Source of the DNA: Rhodococcus sp. CH91
GTDB lineage: Bacteria; Actinomycetota; Actinomycetes; Mycobacteriales; Mycobacteriaceae
Length of the DNA stretch: 64,000 bases
Direction: 5' to 3'
Assembly: GCF_022554085.1 (NCBI RefSeq)
Contig: NZ_JAKFYR010000005.1
Location: forward strand, 186,001-250,000
Shown here: positions 35,457 through 43,225 of the stretch, in pieces
Layout: every line of letters starts with the position of its first letter
Numbering within the stretch: position 1 is the first letter of the stretch
Program-made: the position numbers and the translations under genes
The notes under the pieces: generated by a model
What the model was told of the DNA's origin: nothing
Databases searched by the model: none
What the model saw: only the letters and a program-made list of their open reading frames with translations

Positions 35457-36452
35457 GTGACGATTTCGGTGCGATCCGGAACGCGTCGACGGGGGGAACG
35501 CGCTCTCGTTCGGCTACTGGTGGCAGCCGTGGTACTTCCACTGGCGCTCGTGTTCACCGGTCTCGGAGCCGGGACGGCCTCGGCCGACCCGTACACCCGG
35601 TTCCACGAGGACATGGTGGCCGCGCCCGGCGGTGTCGGCGCGATCAAGGTGCGGATCTGGCGAGCGAACAACGGCAGCAACAAAGCCGTCTATCTGCTCG
35701 ACGGTCTGCGCGCCACCGACGACATGAGCGGGTGGGAGCACGAGACCAACGCGGCATGGCTGGCCGAACACGGGGTCAACGTGATCATGCCCGTGGGCGG
35801 GCAGTCCAGCTTCTATGCGGACTGGTACGCGCCGAGCAACTTCAACGGCCAGTCCTATACCTACAAGTGGGAGTCCTTCCTCACGCAAAATCTCCCCGAC
35901 CATCTCGCGAACGTCTACGGCATCGACCGGGGCAACAACGCGGTCGTCGGCCTGTCGATGGGTGGCAATGCGGCATTGATCCTCGCCGCACATCATCGGG
36001 ATCAGTTCGCCTTCGCCGGTTCGCTGTCGGGATATCTCAACCTCTCCGCGCCGGGTATGCGGGAGGCCATCCGGGTCGCGATGCTCGACGCCGGTGGTTT
36101 CAACTCCGACGCGATGTGGGGCCCGCCGTGGGATTCGGCCTGGCTGCGTCACGATCCGTTCGTGGCAGCACCCCAACTGCGCGGTCTGCCGATGTGGATC
36201 TCCGCGTCGAGTGGCCTGCCCGGCCAGCACGACCGTCCGAACTCGGCGATCGGCGTGTTCAACACCACCAACGCCATGGGGCTCGAGGCGCTCGCCCGGA
36301 CCCAGAACCGCGCCTTCCAGATTCGTCTGCTGACTCTCGGCATCGACACCGCGCACTTCTCGTTCCCGATCGCAGGCACGCACTCGTGGGGTTACTGGCA
36401 GGACGAGCTGTGGGCGATGCTCCCGATGCTGAAGTCCTCGATCGGTGCCTGA
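35457..36452 (+). CDS. antigen-85-type mycolyltransferase (esterase)
   Basis: 331 residues. A Sec signal peptide ends around TASADP (residue 40). The alpha/beta-hydrolase domain has YLLDGLRATDDMSGWE, the nucleophile elbow GLSMGG (catalytic Ser) and C-terminal THSWGYWQDEL (catalytic His), all characteristic of Ag85/Cmt mycolyltransferases. It transfers mycolic acids between trehalose monomycolates or to arabinogalactan in the outer membrane. A GTG start has GGGGAG six bases upstream. Good evidence for a mycolate-containing host. Confidence 0.95.
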   Translation: MTISVRSGTRRRGERALVRLLVAAVVLPLALVFTGLGAGTASADPYTRFHEDMVAAPGGVGAIKVRIWRANNGSNKAVYLLDGLRATDDMSGWEHETNAAWLAEHGVNVIMPVGGQSSFYADWYAPSNFNGQSYTYKWESFLTQNLPDHLANVYGIDRGNNAVVGLSMGGNAALILAAHHRDQFAFAGSLSGYLNLSAPGMREAIRVAMLDAGGFNSDAMWGPPWDSAWLRHDPFVAAPQLRGLPMWISASSGLPGQHDRPNSAIGVFNTTNAMGLEALARTQNRAFQIRLLTLGIDTAHFSFPIAGTHSWGYWQDELWAMLPMLKSSIGA

Positions 36453-37314
36453 CGCCGCCTCGCCCGCCGGTCGCACCGTCATCGTGACGGGCGCGACCAG
36501 CGGGGTGGGTGAGGCGACCGCCCGGGCGCTCGGTGCCGCGGGCGCCACGATCGTCCTCACCGGCCGCAACACGGACCGCGGCCGGTGCATCGCCGAGGCG
36601 ATCGGCGGCGGTGCCGAGATGCACCGCGTCGATCTCGCCGATCTGTCGTCGATCCGCGACTTCGCGGACGCCTTCGCCGACCGGCGGGTCGACGTGCTCG
36701 TCAACAACGCCGGTGTCATGGCGGTCCCGCTCCGGCGCACCGCCGACGGTTTCGAGATGCAGATGGGAACAAACCATCTCGGGCACTTCGCCCTGACCGG
36801 CCTGCTGCTGCCCCGGATCACGGGTCGCGTCGTCACGGTGTCGAGCGCGGCCCATCTGCTCGGCCGCATCGATCTCGACGACCTGAACTGGGAACGGCGC
36901 CGCTACGACAGAGCCTCGGCCTACGCACAGTCGAAACTGGCGAACGTGATGTTCAGCCTCGAACTCGAACGGCGCCTCGCGGCCTCGTCTTCCCCCGTGT
37001 GCGCGGTGGCGGCGCATCCCGGTTACGCCGCCACCGAGGTCGGTAGCCACACCGGGACCTGGTTCGACAAATTGTTCGGCTTCGGCAAGAGGGTTCTGCA
37101 GCGCACCCCGGAGCAGGGAGCGGAATCGCTGGTGCGGGCCGCGTCCGACCCCGCGGTCAGGGGAGGATTCATCGGGCCGCGATGGCTCCTCTACGGCGCG
37201 CCCGGGCCGGCAGGTCTCGCGCGGCGTGCCCGAGACCGGGACACGGCGACCCGGTTGTGGGAACTGTCGGAGAAACTCACCGGGGTCCGGTTCCCTCTCG
37301 AACGGCCGGACTGA
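36445..37314 (+). CDS. retinol-dehydrogenase-like SDR, copy 1
   Basis: 289 residues from a GTG overlapping the mycolyltransferase stop by eight bases. It has TGATSGVG, NNAGVMAVP, and the catalytic SSAAHLL...YAQSK. The central part (LRRTADGFEMQ to ALTGLLL, and IDLDDLNWERRRY) is nearly the same as the SDR at 42335, so the two are paralogues. It belongs to the divergent SDRs acting on long-chain or retinoid-type substrates. Its last 38 bases overlap the convergent GNAT gene. Confidence 0.86.
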   Translation: MPDAASPAGRTVIVTGATSGVGEATARALGAAGATIVLTGRNTDRGRCIAEAIGGGAEMHRVDLADLSSIRDFADAFADRRVDVLVNNAGVMAVPLRRTADGFEMQMGTNHLGHFALTGLLLPRITGRVVTVSSAAHLLGRIDLDDLNWERRRYDRASAYAQSKLANVMFSLELERRLAASSSPVCAVAAHPGYAATEVGSHTGTWFDKLFGFGKRVLQRTPEQGAESLVRAASDPAVRGGFIGPRWLLYGAPGPAGLARRARDRDTATRLWELSEKLTGVRFPLERPD

Positions 37315-37750
37315 CCGGCCGGGCCGCGCGCCGCATGGGCACGTGGTCGATGCCGGCCTCGATGTAGTTCGGCCCGGTGCGTTCGAAACCGAAGCGGCCG
37401 TACCAATTCTCCAGATAGGCCTGAGCCGAGATGTCCACAGGACCCGGACAGGTCGCCAGCGCTGCCTCGATCAGGCCGCCGGCGAAGCCCCGTCCCCGAG
37501 CGTGCCGTGCGGTCGCGACACGACCGATGTGGGTTCCGTCCTCGTCGGCGAGCACGCGCAGTGTCGCGACGATCTCGCCGCCGTCCTCGGTCCAGAACAG
37601 TTCGGTCGTCGGTTCGAGATCGCGGCCGTCGAGTTCGGGGTCGCTCGTGATGCCTTGCTCGAACACGAAGACGTCGGTGCGTAATGCCACGATCCTGTAC
37701 AGCTTCTCGGGGTCGATGTTCCGCAGCGCAGCGTGATGAACGGACGGCAT
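37277..37750 (-). CDS. ElaA-like GNAT N-acetyltransferase
   Basis: 157 residues. It has the ElaA pattern: LYRIVALRTDVFVFEQ at the N terminus, an acetyl-CoA loop near RVATARHARGRGFAGGLIEA, and C-terminal YLENWYGRFGFERTGPNYIEAGIDHVPM. Acceptor unknown. Its 3' end runs 38 bp into the convergent SDR gene, so each stop codon lies inside the other's coding sequence. Confidence 0.88.
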   Translation of the reverse strand: MPSVHHAALRNIDPEKLYRIVALRTDVFVFEQGITSDPELDGRDLEPTTELFWTEDGGEIVATLRVLADEDGTHIGRVATARHARGRGFAGGLIEAALATCPGPVDISAQAYLENWYGRFGFERTGPNYIEAGIDHVPMRRAARPVSPAVREGTGPR

Positions 37751-37782
37751 TCTGCCGATGGTAGGCCCACCGGACGAACTTC

Positions 37783-38517
37783 TCACCGATCGGTCGTGAA
37801 GCCCTCGAGCAGACCCGAATAGCGCTTCGGTGGGGGAGCCGAGAACTCTCCTCGCTTGCCGGTGGTGAGCCGCATCGTGACCAGCGACTGCACGGTGAGC
37901 GTGGCCGCCGCGACACCGTCGACGACCGGGACACCGATGTCGGCGGAGATCCGGGCGCACAGGTCGGCCATCCCGGCACACCCGAGCACCACGACATCCG
38001 AGCCGTCCTCGTACAGCGCGTCGAGACATGTCCCGGTGACGATCTTGCAGGCGTCGGGATCGGAGTCGAGTGCCAGCACCGGGACCTCACAGGCGTGTAT
38101 GCCACGACATGCCTCGCGCATGCCGTACCGCCGGGTGAGATCCCATGCGCGTCCGGTGGTGCGGCCGAGGGTGGTGACGATCGAGAAGCTGCGGCCGAGC
38201 ATGCTCGCGGTGTGCATTGCGGCCTCGGCGATCCCCACCACCGGGCCGGATGCGATCTCGCGTGCGGCGTCGAGACCCGGATCGCCGAAACACGCGATCA
38301 CGTAACCGTCGGCACCGTCTCGTTCGCCCTTCCTGATCTCCTCCAGGATGCCGGGAACGGCCAGCGCTTCGTCGTAGTGGCTCTCGATCGAGGGTGGTCC
38401 CATCGCCGGGCTGACCGCCTCGACGGAGGTGCCCGGGCCGGCGACGGCCCGGGCACATGCTCCGATCCTGGCGGTCATCGACCACGTGGTGTTCGGGTTG
38501 ACGACCTTGACGAACAT
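37783..38517 (-). CDS. hydantoin/allantoin racemase (Asp/Glu racemase superfamily)
   Basis: 244 residues. VNPNTTWSMT near the start and the two catalytic cysteines in ACFGDPGLDA and LGCAGMADL identify the HyuE/AllR racemase family. It would interconvert enantiomers of 5-substituted hydantoins or allantoin. It starts two bases downstream of the NCS1 permease stop, giving a permease-racemase operon. No hydantoinase, carbamoylase or allantoinase gene is present in this window. Confidence 0.9.
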   Translation of the reverse strand: MFVKVVNPNTTWSMTARIGACARAVAGPGTSVEAVSPAMGPPSIESHYDEALAVPGILEEIRKGERDGADGYVIACFGDPGLDAAREIASGPVVGIAEAAMHTASMLGRSFSIVTTLGRTTGRAWDLTRRYGMREACRGIHACEVPVLALDSDPDACKIVTGTCLDALYEDGSDVVVLGCAGMADLCARISADIGVPVVDGVAAATLTVQSLVTMRLTTGKRGEFSAPPPKRYSGLLEGFTTDR

Positions 38518-38519
38518 GC

Positions 38520-40040
38520 TTATCGGCCGGCTTCCTGTGCGGTCGGTGCGGGGACGGGGACCGCGAAGCGGGTGCGGGTCGCGAGCAGGTAGTAGGTCGC
38601 GAAGCCGAGACCGCACCCGATGAACCAGCTGTACTGTGCCGCGGTGTACATGCCGGGAGCGCTGTTGAACAGGACCGGGGTCATCGCGACGGCGGCGCCG
38701 ACGACGGTCGCGATCACCGCGGCCGGGTTGTAGCCCTTGCTGTAGAAGTACGCGCCCTTGTCGGACATCGTGAACAGGTCGGCGACGATCACCTTCTGCT
38801 TGCGCACGAGGTAGTAGTCGGCGATGAGGATGCCGAAGAGCGGGCCGATGAAGGCACCGAGGGTTTCGAGGGTGTAGTGGATGACGTCGGGGTTGTTGTA
38901 CAGATTCCACGGGGTGATGAGCACCGATCCCACGGCGGCGATCATTCCGCCGGCGCGCCAGCTGATCTTCTGCGGACTGACGTTCGAGAAGTCGAAGGCC
39001 GGCGAGATGAAGTTCGCGACGATGTTGATGCCGATGGTCGCGACGGTGAACGTCAGCGCACCGAGGACGATCGCGAAGGTGGAATCGATGCGGGCCACGG
39101 TCTCGACCGGATCAGTGATCAGCTCGCCGTAGACGGGGAGGGTGAGCGAGGCCGTGATCACCACGAGGAGTGAGAACACCAGGAAGTTGACCGGCAGACC
39201 GAGGAAGTTCCCCTTCTTGACCGCCGCGTACGACTTTCCGTATCGGGAGAAATCGCCGAAGTTCAGCATCGGACCCGAGAAGTACGAGACCACCAGTGCG
39301 ATCGCGCCGAGCATGACCGGCACCGACGACCAACCGGTGTGCGTGACGGCACCGAGACTCAGATCGATTGCACTCCAACCGGCCTGGGAGATCAGATAAC
39401 CGCACAGGACGAACATCACCACGTAGACGGCGGGGCCGCAGAAATCGATGAACCGGCGGATCGACTCCATCCCGCGCCAGAACACGCAGGCCTGCAGGAC
39501 CCACAGGGTCAGGAAGCTGGCCCAGCCCAGCGCGGACAGCCCGGCGAACCCGTAGTCCTCGACCACCGCATAGGGCGCCAGCGCCGGAAACAACTTGATC
39601 AGCACGATGTCGAGTGCTGCCGAAGCGAGGAAGGTCTGGATCCCGTACCAGGCCACCGCGATCAGCCCGCGGATGATCGCAGGGATGTTCGCGCCGAGCA
39701 CCCCGAACACGCTTCGGCATATGACCGGATAGGGGACGCCGGTGATCTGGCTGGGCTTCGCGACGAGATTGCAGAAGAAGTAGACGATGGTGATCCCCGC
39801 GAGCAGGGCCACGAGAACCTGCCAGCTCGCCAGACCGAGCGCGAAGAGGCTGCCGGCGGTGACGTAACCGCCCACGCTGTGGACGTCGGACATCCAGAAC
39901 GCGAAGATGTTGTACGACCCCCAACGCTGCTTCTCGAGGGGTGCGAGATCGTCGTTGGTCAGACGCGGGTCGTAGGTGGGGGCCTCGGGCGACGGTGGGA
40001 GGGTGGCGTCTCCGGTGCGGGGCGTCAGCACTTCGGTCAT
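38520..40040 (-). CDS. NCS1-family nucleobase/hydantoin permease
   Basis: 506 residues with about 12 membrane helices. NCS1 motifs include an N-terminal RWGSYNIFAFWMSDVHSV region read in parts, GVPYPVICRSVFGVLGAN, and SYFSGPMLNFGDFSRY. It imports hydantoins, allantoin or nucleobases with Na+ or H+. AGGAG precedes the ATG. The racemase follows directly. A downstream-facing GntR gene and a GAACT-N10-AGTTC inverted repeat (40102-40121) in the upstream gap suggest induction control. Confidence 0.92.
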   Translation of the reverse strand: MTEVLTPRTGDATLPPSPEAPTYDPRLTNDDLAPLEKQRWGSYNIFAFWMSDVHSVGGYVTAGSLFALGLASWQVLVALLAGITIVYFFCNLVAKPSQITGVPYPVICRSVFGVLGANIPAIIRGLIAVAWYGIQTFLASAALDIVLIKLFPALAPYAVVEDYGFAGLSALGWASFLTLWVLQACVFWRGMESIRRFIDFCGPAVYVVMFVLCGYLISQAGWSAIDLSLGAVTHTGWSSVPVMLGAIALVVSYFSGPMLNFGDFSRYGKSYAAVKKGNFLGLPVNFLVFSLLVVITASLTLPVYGELITDPVETVARIDSTFAIVLGALTFTVATIGINIVANFISPAFDFSNVSPQKISWRAGGMIAAVGSVLITPWNLYNNPDVIHYTLETLGAFIGPLFGILIADYYLVRKQKVIVADLFTMSDKGAYFYSKGYNPAAVIATVVGAAVAMTPVLFNSAPGMYTAAQYSWFIGCGLGFATYYLLATRTRFAVPVPAPTAQEAGR

Positions 40041-40101
40041 ACCTGCTCCTGGAGGAGGGGAGGGCACGCTCGTCCCGGCGCGTCCGGGTCGGGCGGAATC
40101 G

Positions 40102-40121
40102 GAACTATCGATCGGAAGTTC
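40102..40121. promoter_or_regulatory. inverted repeat GAACT-N10-AGTTC upstream of the NCS1 permease
   Basis: Five-bp arms at 40102-40106 and 40117-40121 lie 62 bp upstream of the permease start, between it and the GntR gene. Candidate GntR operator; short arms make it uncertain. Confidence 0.3.
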
Positions 40122-40177
40122 AACGGCGATGGTGAAATCCGATGCACCGACGCTAACGGCGGGATATTGCCGACGAG

Positions 40178-40900
40178 TTACCCGAACTGTATATCTTCGG
40201 TCGCGAGAAGACCTGCACCGGCGTTGAGCGTGCCGATGGCCTCGTCGAGCCGGCTGTTGTGGTGCTCGGATGCCGCGAGCAGCCGATCGGCGTCCCGGGC
40301 CAGGAAGGCCTCGAGCATGGCGTCGTGTTCACGGTGCAGTTCGGCGCGTTCGGTATCACTCACGTGCACCATCGGCTGAACAGGTTCGGTGATGTTCCAG
40401 GCGTGCTCGAGCATGTGAAGGAGGCGGTGCATCCGGGAGGGCCGGGTCAGTGCCATGTGGAAGGTGCGGCTCTCGCGGTGATAGGAATACGGGTCGCATT
40501 CGCGCACAGCGCGTTCGAGGAGCAGGTGTGCCTCCTGGACACGCCGGTCGTCGTCCTCCGTAGCGTTGCGTACTGCCGCAGCGAGGGACGCCGATTCGAG
40601 AGTTTCCCGGACGAGATACATTTCGCGGAACTCGGCGGCCGTCAGCTGGGCGACGATGTAGCCGTGGTTCTGCCGGTGGGTCACGAGGCCCTCACCGATC
40701 AGGGTCTTCAGTGCTTCACGGACCGGGATGCGGCTCACCCCGAACAGTTCGGCGACCTCACCCACCGGGATCGAGGTGCCCGGAGGTGCCGCGCCGGAGA
40801 GGAAGGCCCGTCGCAGTTCGTCGAGTATCGCGTCCTGGGGGCGGCCCGGCACGTCGACGCGGAGCCGGTCGAGCAGGACGGATCTACGGCGTGGTGCCAC
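40178..40900 (-). CDS. GntR/FCD-family transcriptional regulator
   Basis: 240 residues from a GTG. The N-terminal winged helix has IPVGEVAELFGVSRIPVREAL and EGLVTHRQNHGY. The C-terminal FCD domain has metal/ligand residues in RESRTFHMAL, LHREHDAML and ASEHHNSRL (three His). FCD regulators sense small carboxylates. It lies immediately upstream of the permease-racemase pair on the same strand, so it is the probable regulator of hydantoin or allantoin use. Confidence 0.9.
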   Translation of the reverse strand: MAPRRRSVLLDRLRVDVPGRPQDAILDELRRAFLSGAAPPGTSIPVGEVAELFGVSRIPVREALKTLIGEGLVTHRQNHGYIVAQLTAAEFREMYLVRETLESASLAAAVRNATEDDDRRVQEAHLLLERAVRECDPYSYHRESRTFHMALTRPSRMHRLLHMLEHAWNITEPVQPMVHVSDTERAELHREHDAMLEAFLARDADRLLAASEHHNSRLDEAIGTLNAGAGLLATEDIQFG

Positions 40901-41026
40901 GACCGGAACCCCCTTGCCACCGGAGAACGAATGCTCGACTCCGCGAAGGTAGTCCGGTGATGTTACGTACTCGTCTCCGTGGTGTGACGGCGAGCGCGTA
41001 TCCGTCCTCCTGTCGGGACTCTCGTC

Positions 41027-42196
41027 TCATCCGGCGCTACGCGGAAGACCCGGGAAGGTCGGCAGCTCCCGCGGAGTCGTGGGTGGGCGCGAGGGAGTGG
41101 CCTTGCTCGTCTCGGTGCCCGGCGCGTCGCTCGACTCGTCGTCCCGATCCGGCTCGTCCTCCGCGTCGGTCTCGCGTCCCGGTCCACCCCGCCGGGTGAA
41201 TCCGCCACTGCTCGTCGGAGCAACGGAAGTGGTTGTGGCAGTGGGCTCCACGGGGGAGGGTGCGGTCGTCGTCACGGAGGTCGTATACGCCGGAATCTCC
41301 TCCGGTGAGGCGGAGGCGGAATCGGACTCGAAGGGAGTCGCGGTACCGGTCGTCGGGACGATCGTGGTCGTGGACGCGGTGGTTCCTGCATCCGGTGTCG
41401 GCTCGGCGGCCGGGCGTAGTGTCGGCCTGTCCGCCGATTCGGCCTGCGGAAATGCGAACGACGCACCGACACCGAGGACCGCGAACACTGCCACCGATGC
41501 GGCGACGACCGGCAAGGCACGTCTCGTGCGGCGATCCCGACGGGGAAAACCGTCCCGGTTCACCGGTTCGAGTCGCCGGCCCAGATCGAACAATTCGCTC
41601 TCCGAGGGCTGCACGGCGAGCACACGGCCGCGCAGATGCGCAGGCAGCGGTGGGAGGGGAAGAAACGAGAACGTTCCGAGGGCATTCGGCACCCGGGGCA
41701 CCGCGCGGTCGACGAAGTCCTGCGCGTGCGCGAGGACACGGCCGTCGCCTGCGGAGCCGAGGACCGCCTCGAGTTCGGGGGAGGTGAGGTGGTGGCGGAC
41801 GGCGAGGTCGACGACCTCGCGTGCGGTGCCGTCGAGCAGATGGACCGCCTCGCGGGCCTCGCGCACCTCGGCAGCCGTGCGGGCGACCGGGTCCGTGGCG
41901 GGGAGATAATCGAGTGCGGACCCGGTGCGGCGCAGTACCCGGCCGCACTCGGCCCGGACGACGGCATACAGCCATGCCCGGAACAGGCCGGGATCCCGTA
42001 GCGATCCGACGCGGGCGGTCGAGGTCCAGACGGAGTCGTACACCACGTCCGAAGCGATCGACGCGTCGACGAAGCCGCACGCGTAGGCGTACAGAGCGGG
42101 AGCGAAGCGGTCGTAGAGCGTTGCCGTGGCGTCCGGGGCCCCGCTCCGCAGCGCTGCGACCAGCTCGCGATCCAGGCGTCCCGGGTGGTGCCCCAT
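41027..42196 (-). CDS. sigma-70-like (ECF) domain protein with membrane anchor and extracellular Thr/Pro/Ser-rich tail
   Basis: 389 residues in three parts. Residues 1-160 resemble an ECF sigma factor: region-2-like ATLYDRFAPALYAYA and LFRAWLYAVVRAECGRVLRR, then a weaker region-4-like HLTSPELEAVLG. A basic linker (RRDRRTRRALP) precedes one transmembrane helix (VVAASVAVFAVLGVGASFAF, about residues 232-251). The last 140 residues are Thr/Ser/Pro/Glu-rich and would be outside the membrane. The layout resembles a sigma factor and an anti-sigma anchor in one chain. It may instead be an enzymatically silent sigma relative. Confidence 0.7.
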   Translation of the reverse strand: MGHHPGRLDRELVAALRSGAPDATATLYDRFAPALYAYACGFVDASIASDVVYDSVWTSTARVGSLRDPGLFRAWLYAVVRAECGRVLRRTGSALDYLPATDPVARTAAEVREAREAVHLLDGTAREVVDLAVRHHLTSPELEAVLGSAGDGRVLAHAQDFVDRAVPRVPNALGTFSFLPLPPLPAHLRGRVLAVQPSESELFDLGRRLEPVNRDGFPRRDRRTRRALPVVAASVAVFAVLGVGASFAFPQAESADRPTLRPAAEPTPDAGTTASTTTIVPTTGTATPFESDSASASPEEIPAYTTSVTTTAPSPVEPTATTTSVAPTSSGGFTRRGGPGRETDAEDEPDRDDESSDAPGTETSKATPSRPPTTPRELPTFPGLPRSAG

Positions 42197-42334
42197 CGAT
42201 GGAAACCTCCGTATCGTGCGTGCGCGTCGTGCGCCGCGGTTCGCGGGGCAGTCTACGAGTCGGCGGGGCCCACGGCGAGGATGCGATCCATCGGGGACTG
42301 TTGCCGGGGCACCCGCGTCCGTAGGGTGTCGGGC

Positions 42335-43222
42335 ATGGGGTGGACGACGAGGGATATTCCGGATCTCACGGGACGCACGGCGGTGGTGACCGGGGCGAAC
42401 AGTGGTCTCGGTGCGGAGACCGCTCGCGCGCTGGTGCACGCGGGCGCGAGCGTCGTACTGGCCTGCCGAGACGTCGCGAAGGGCGAGTCCGTCGCGGCGG
42501 AACTCGGCGACCGCGCCCGGGTCCGCCCCCTGGACCTGGCGGATCTGGCATCGGTACGTGCGTTCGCCGAGGACGTCCGCTCGTCGCACGATCGCATCGA
42601 CATACTCGTCAACAACGCCGGTGTCATGGCGATACCTCTCCGGCGGACGGCCGACGGCTTCGAGATGCAGATCGGCACCAACCACTTCGGTCACTTCGCG
42701 TTGACGGGTCTGCTGCTCGATCGCATCACCGACCGGATCGTGACGGTCAGCAGCATGATGCACCGCATCGGCAGGATCGATCTCGACGACATCAACTGGG
42801 AACGCCGCCGCTACGAGCGTTGGCTCGCCTACGGGCAGTCGAAGCTGGCGAACCTGCTGTTCGCGTACGAACTGCAGCGCCGTCTCGATGATGCGGGATC
42901 GAGCGTGAAATCGATTGCCGCCCACCCCGGTTACTCGTCGACGAATCTGCAGTACCGCAGCGAGGCGTGGTACGGGAGGGTCCTCGAAACGGTCACCCCG
43001 ATCATCGGGCAGGCCCCCCGGCAGGGCGCACTGCCGAGCCTCTATGCCGCGACCTCTCCCGATGCCGAGCCCGGTGGCTATTACGGACCCGGTTCGTTTC
43101 TCGAGATGCGGGGCGGTCCGACACGGGTCGACTCGAATTCGCGATCGCACGATGCAACGACGGCCCGCCGGTTGTGGGAACTGTCGGAGAAACTGTGCTC
43201 GGTCGAGTACTCGATTTCGTGA
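42335..43222 (+). CDS. retinol-dehydrogenase-like SDR, copy 2
   Basis: 295 residues. TGANSGLG binds NAD(P), NNAGVMAIP follows, and SSMMHRI...YGQSK supplies Ser, Tyr and Lys. It is a close paralogue of the SDR at 36445 (shared LRRTADGFEMQ, GHFALTGLLL, NWERRRY and the C-terminal TARRLWELSEKL). It is divergent from the sigma-like gene and ends four bases before the convergent HelY stop. Substrate unknown. Confidence 0.87.
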   Translation: MGWTTRDIPDLTGRTAVVTGANSGLGAETARALVHAGASVVLACRDVAKGESVAAELGDRARVRPLDLADLASVRAFAEDVRSSHDRIDILVNNAGVMAIPLRRTADGFEMQIGTNHFGHFALTGLLLDRITDRIVTVSSMMHRIGRIDLDDINWERRRYERWLAYGQSKLANLLFAYELQRRLDDAGSSVKSIAAHPGYSSTNLQYRSEAWYGRVLETVTPIIGQAPRQGALPSLYAATSPDAEPGGYYGPGSFLEMRGGPTRVDSNSRSHDATTARRLWELSEKLCSVEYSIS

Positions 43223-43225
43223 GCA

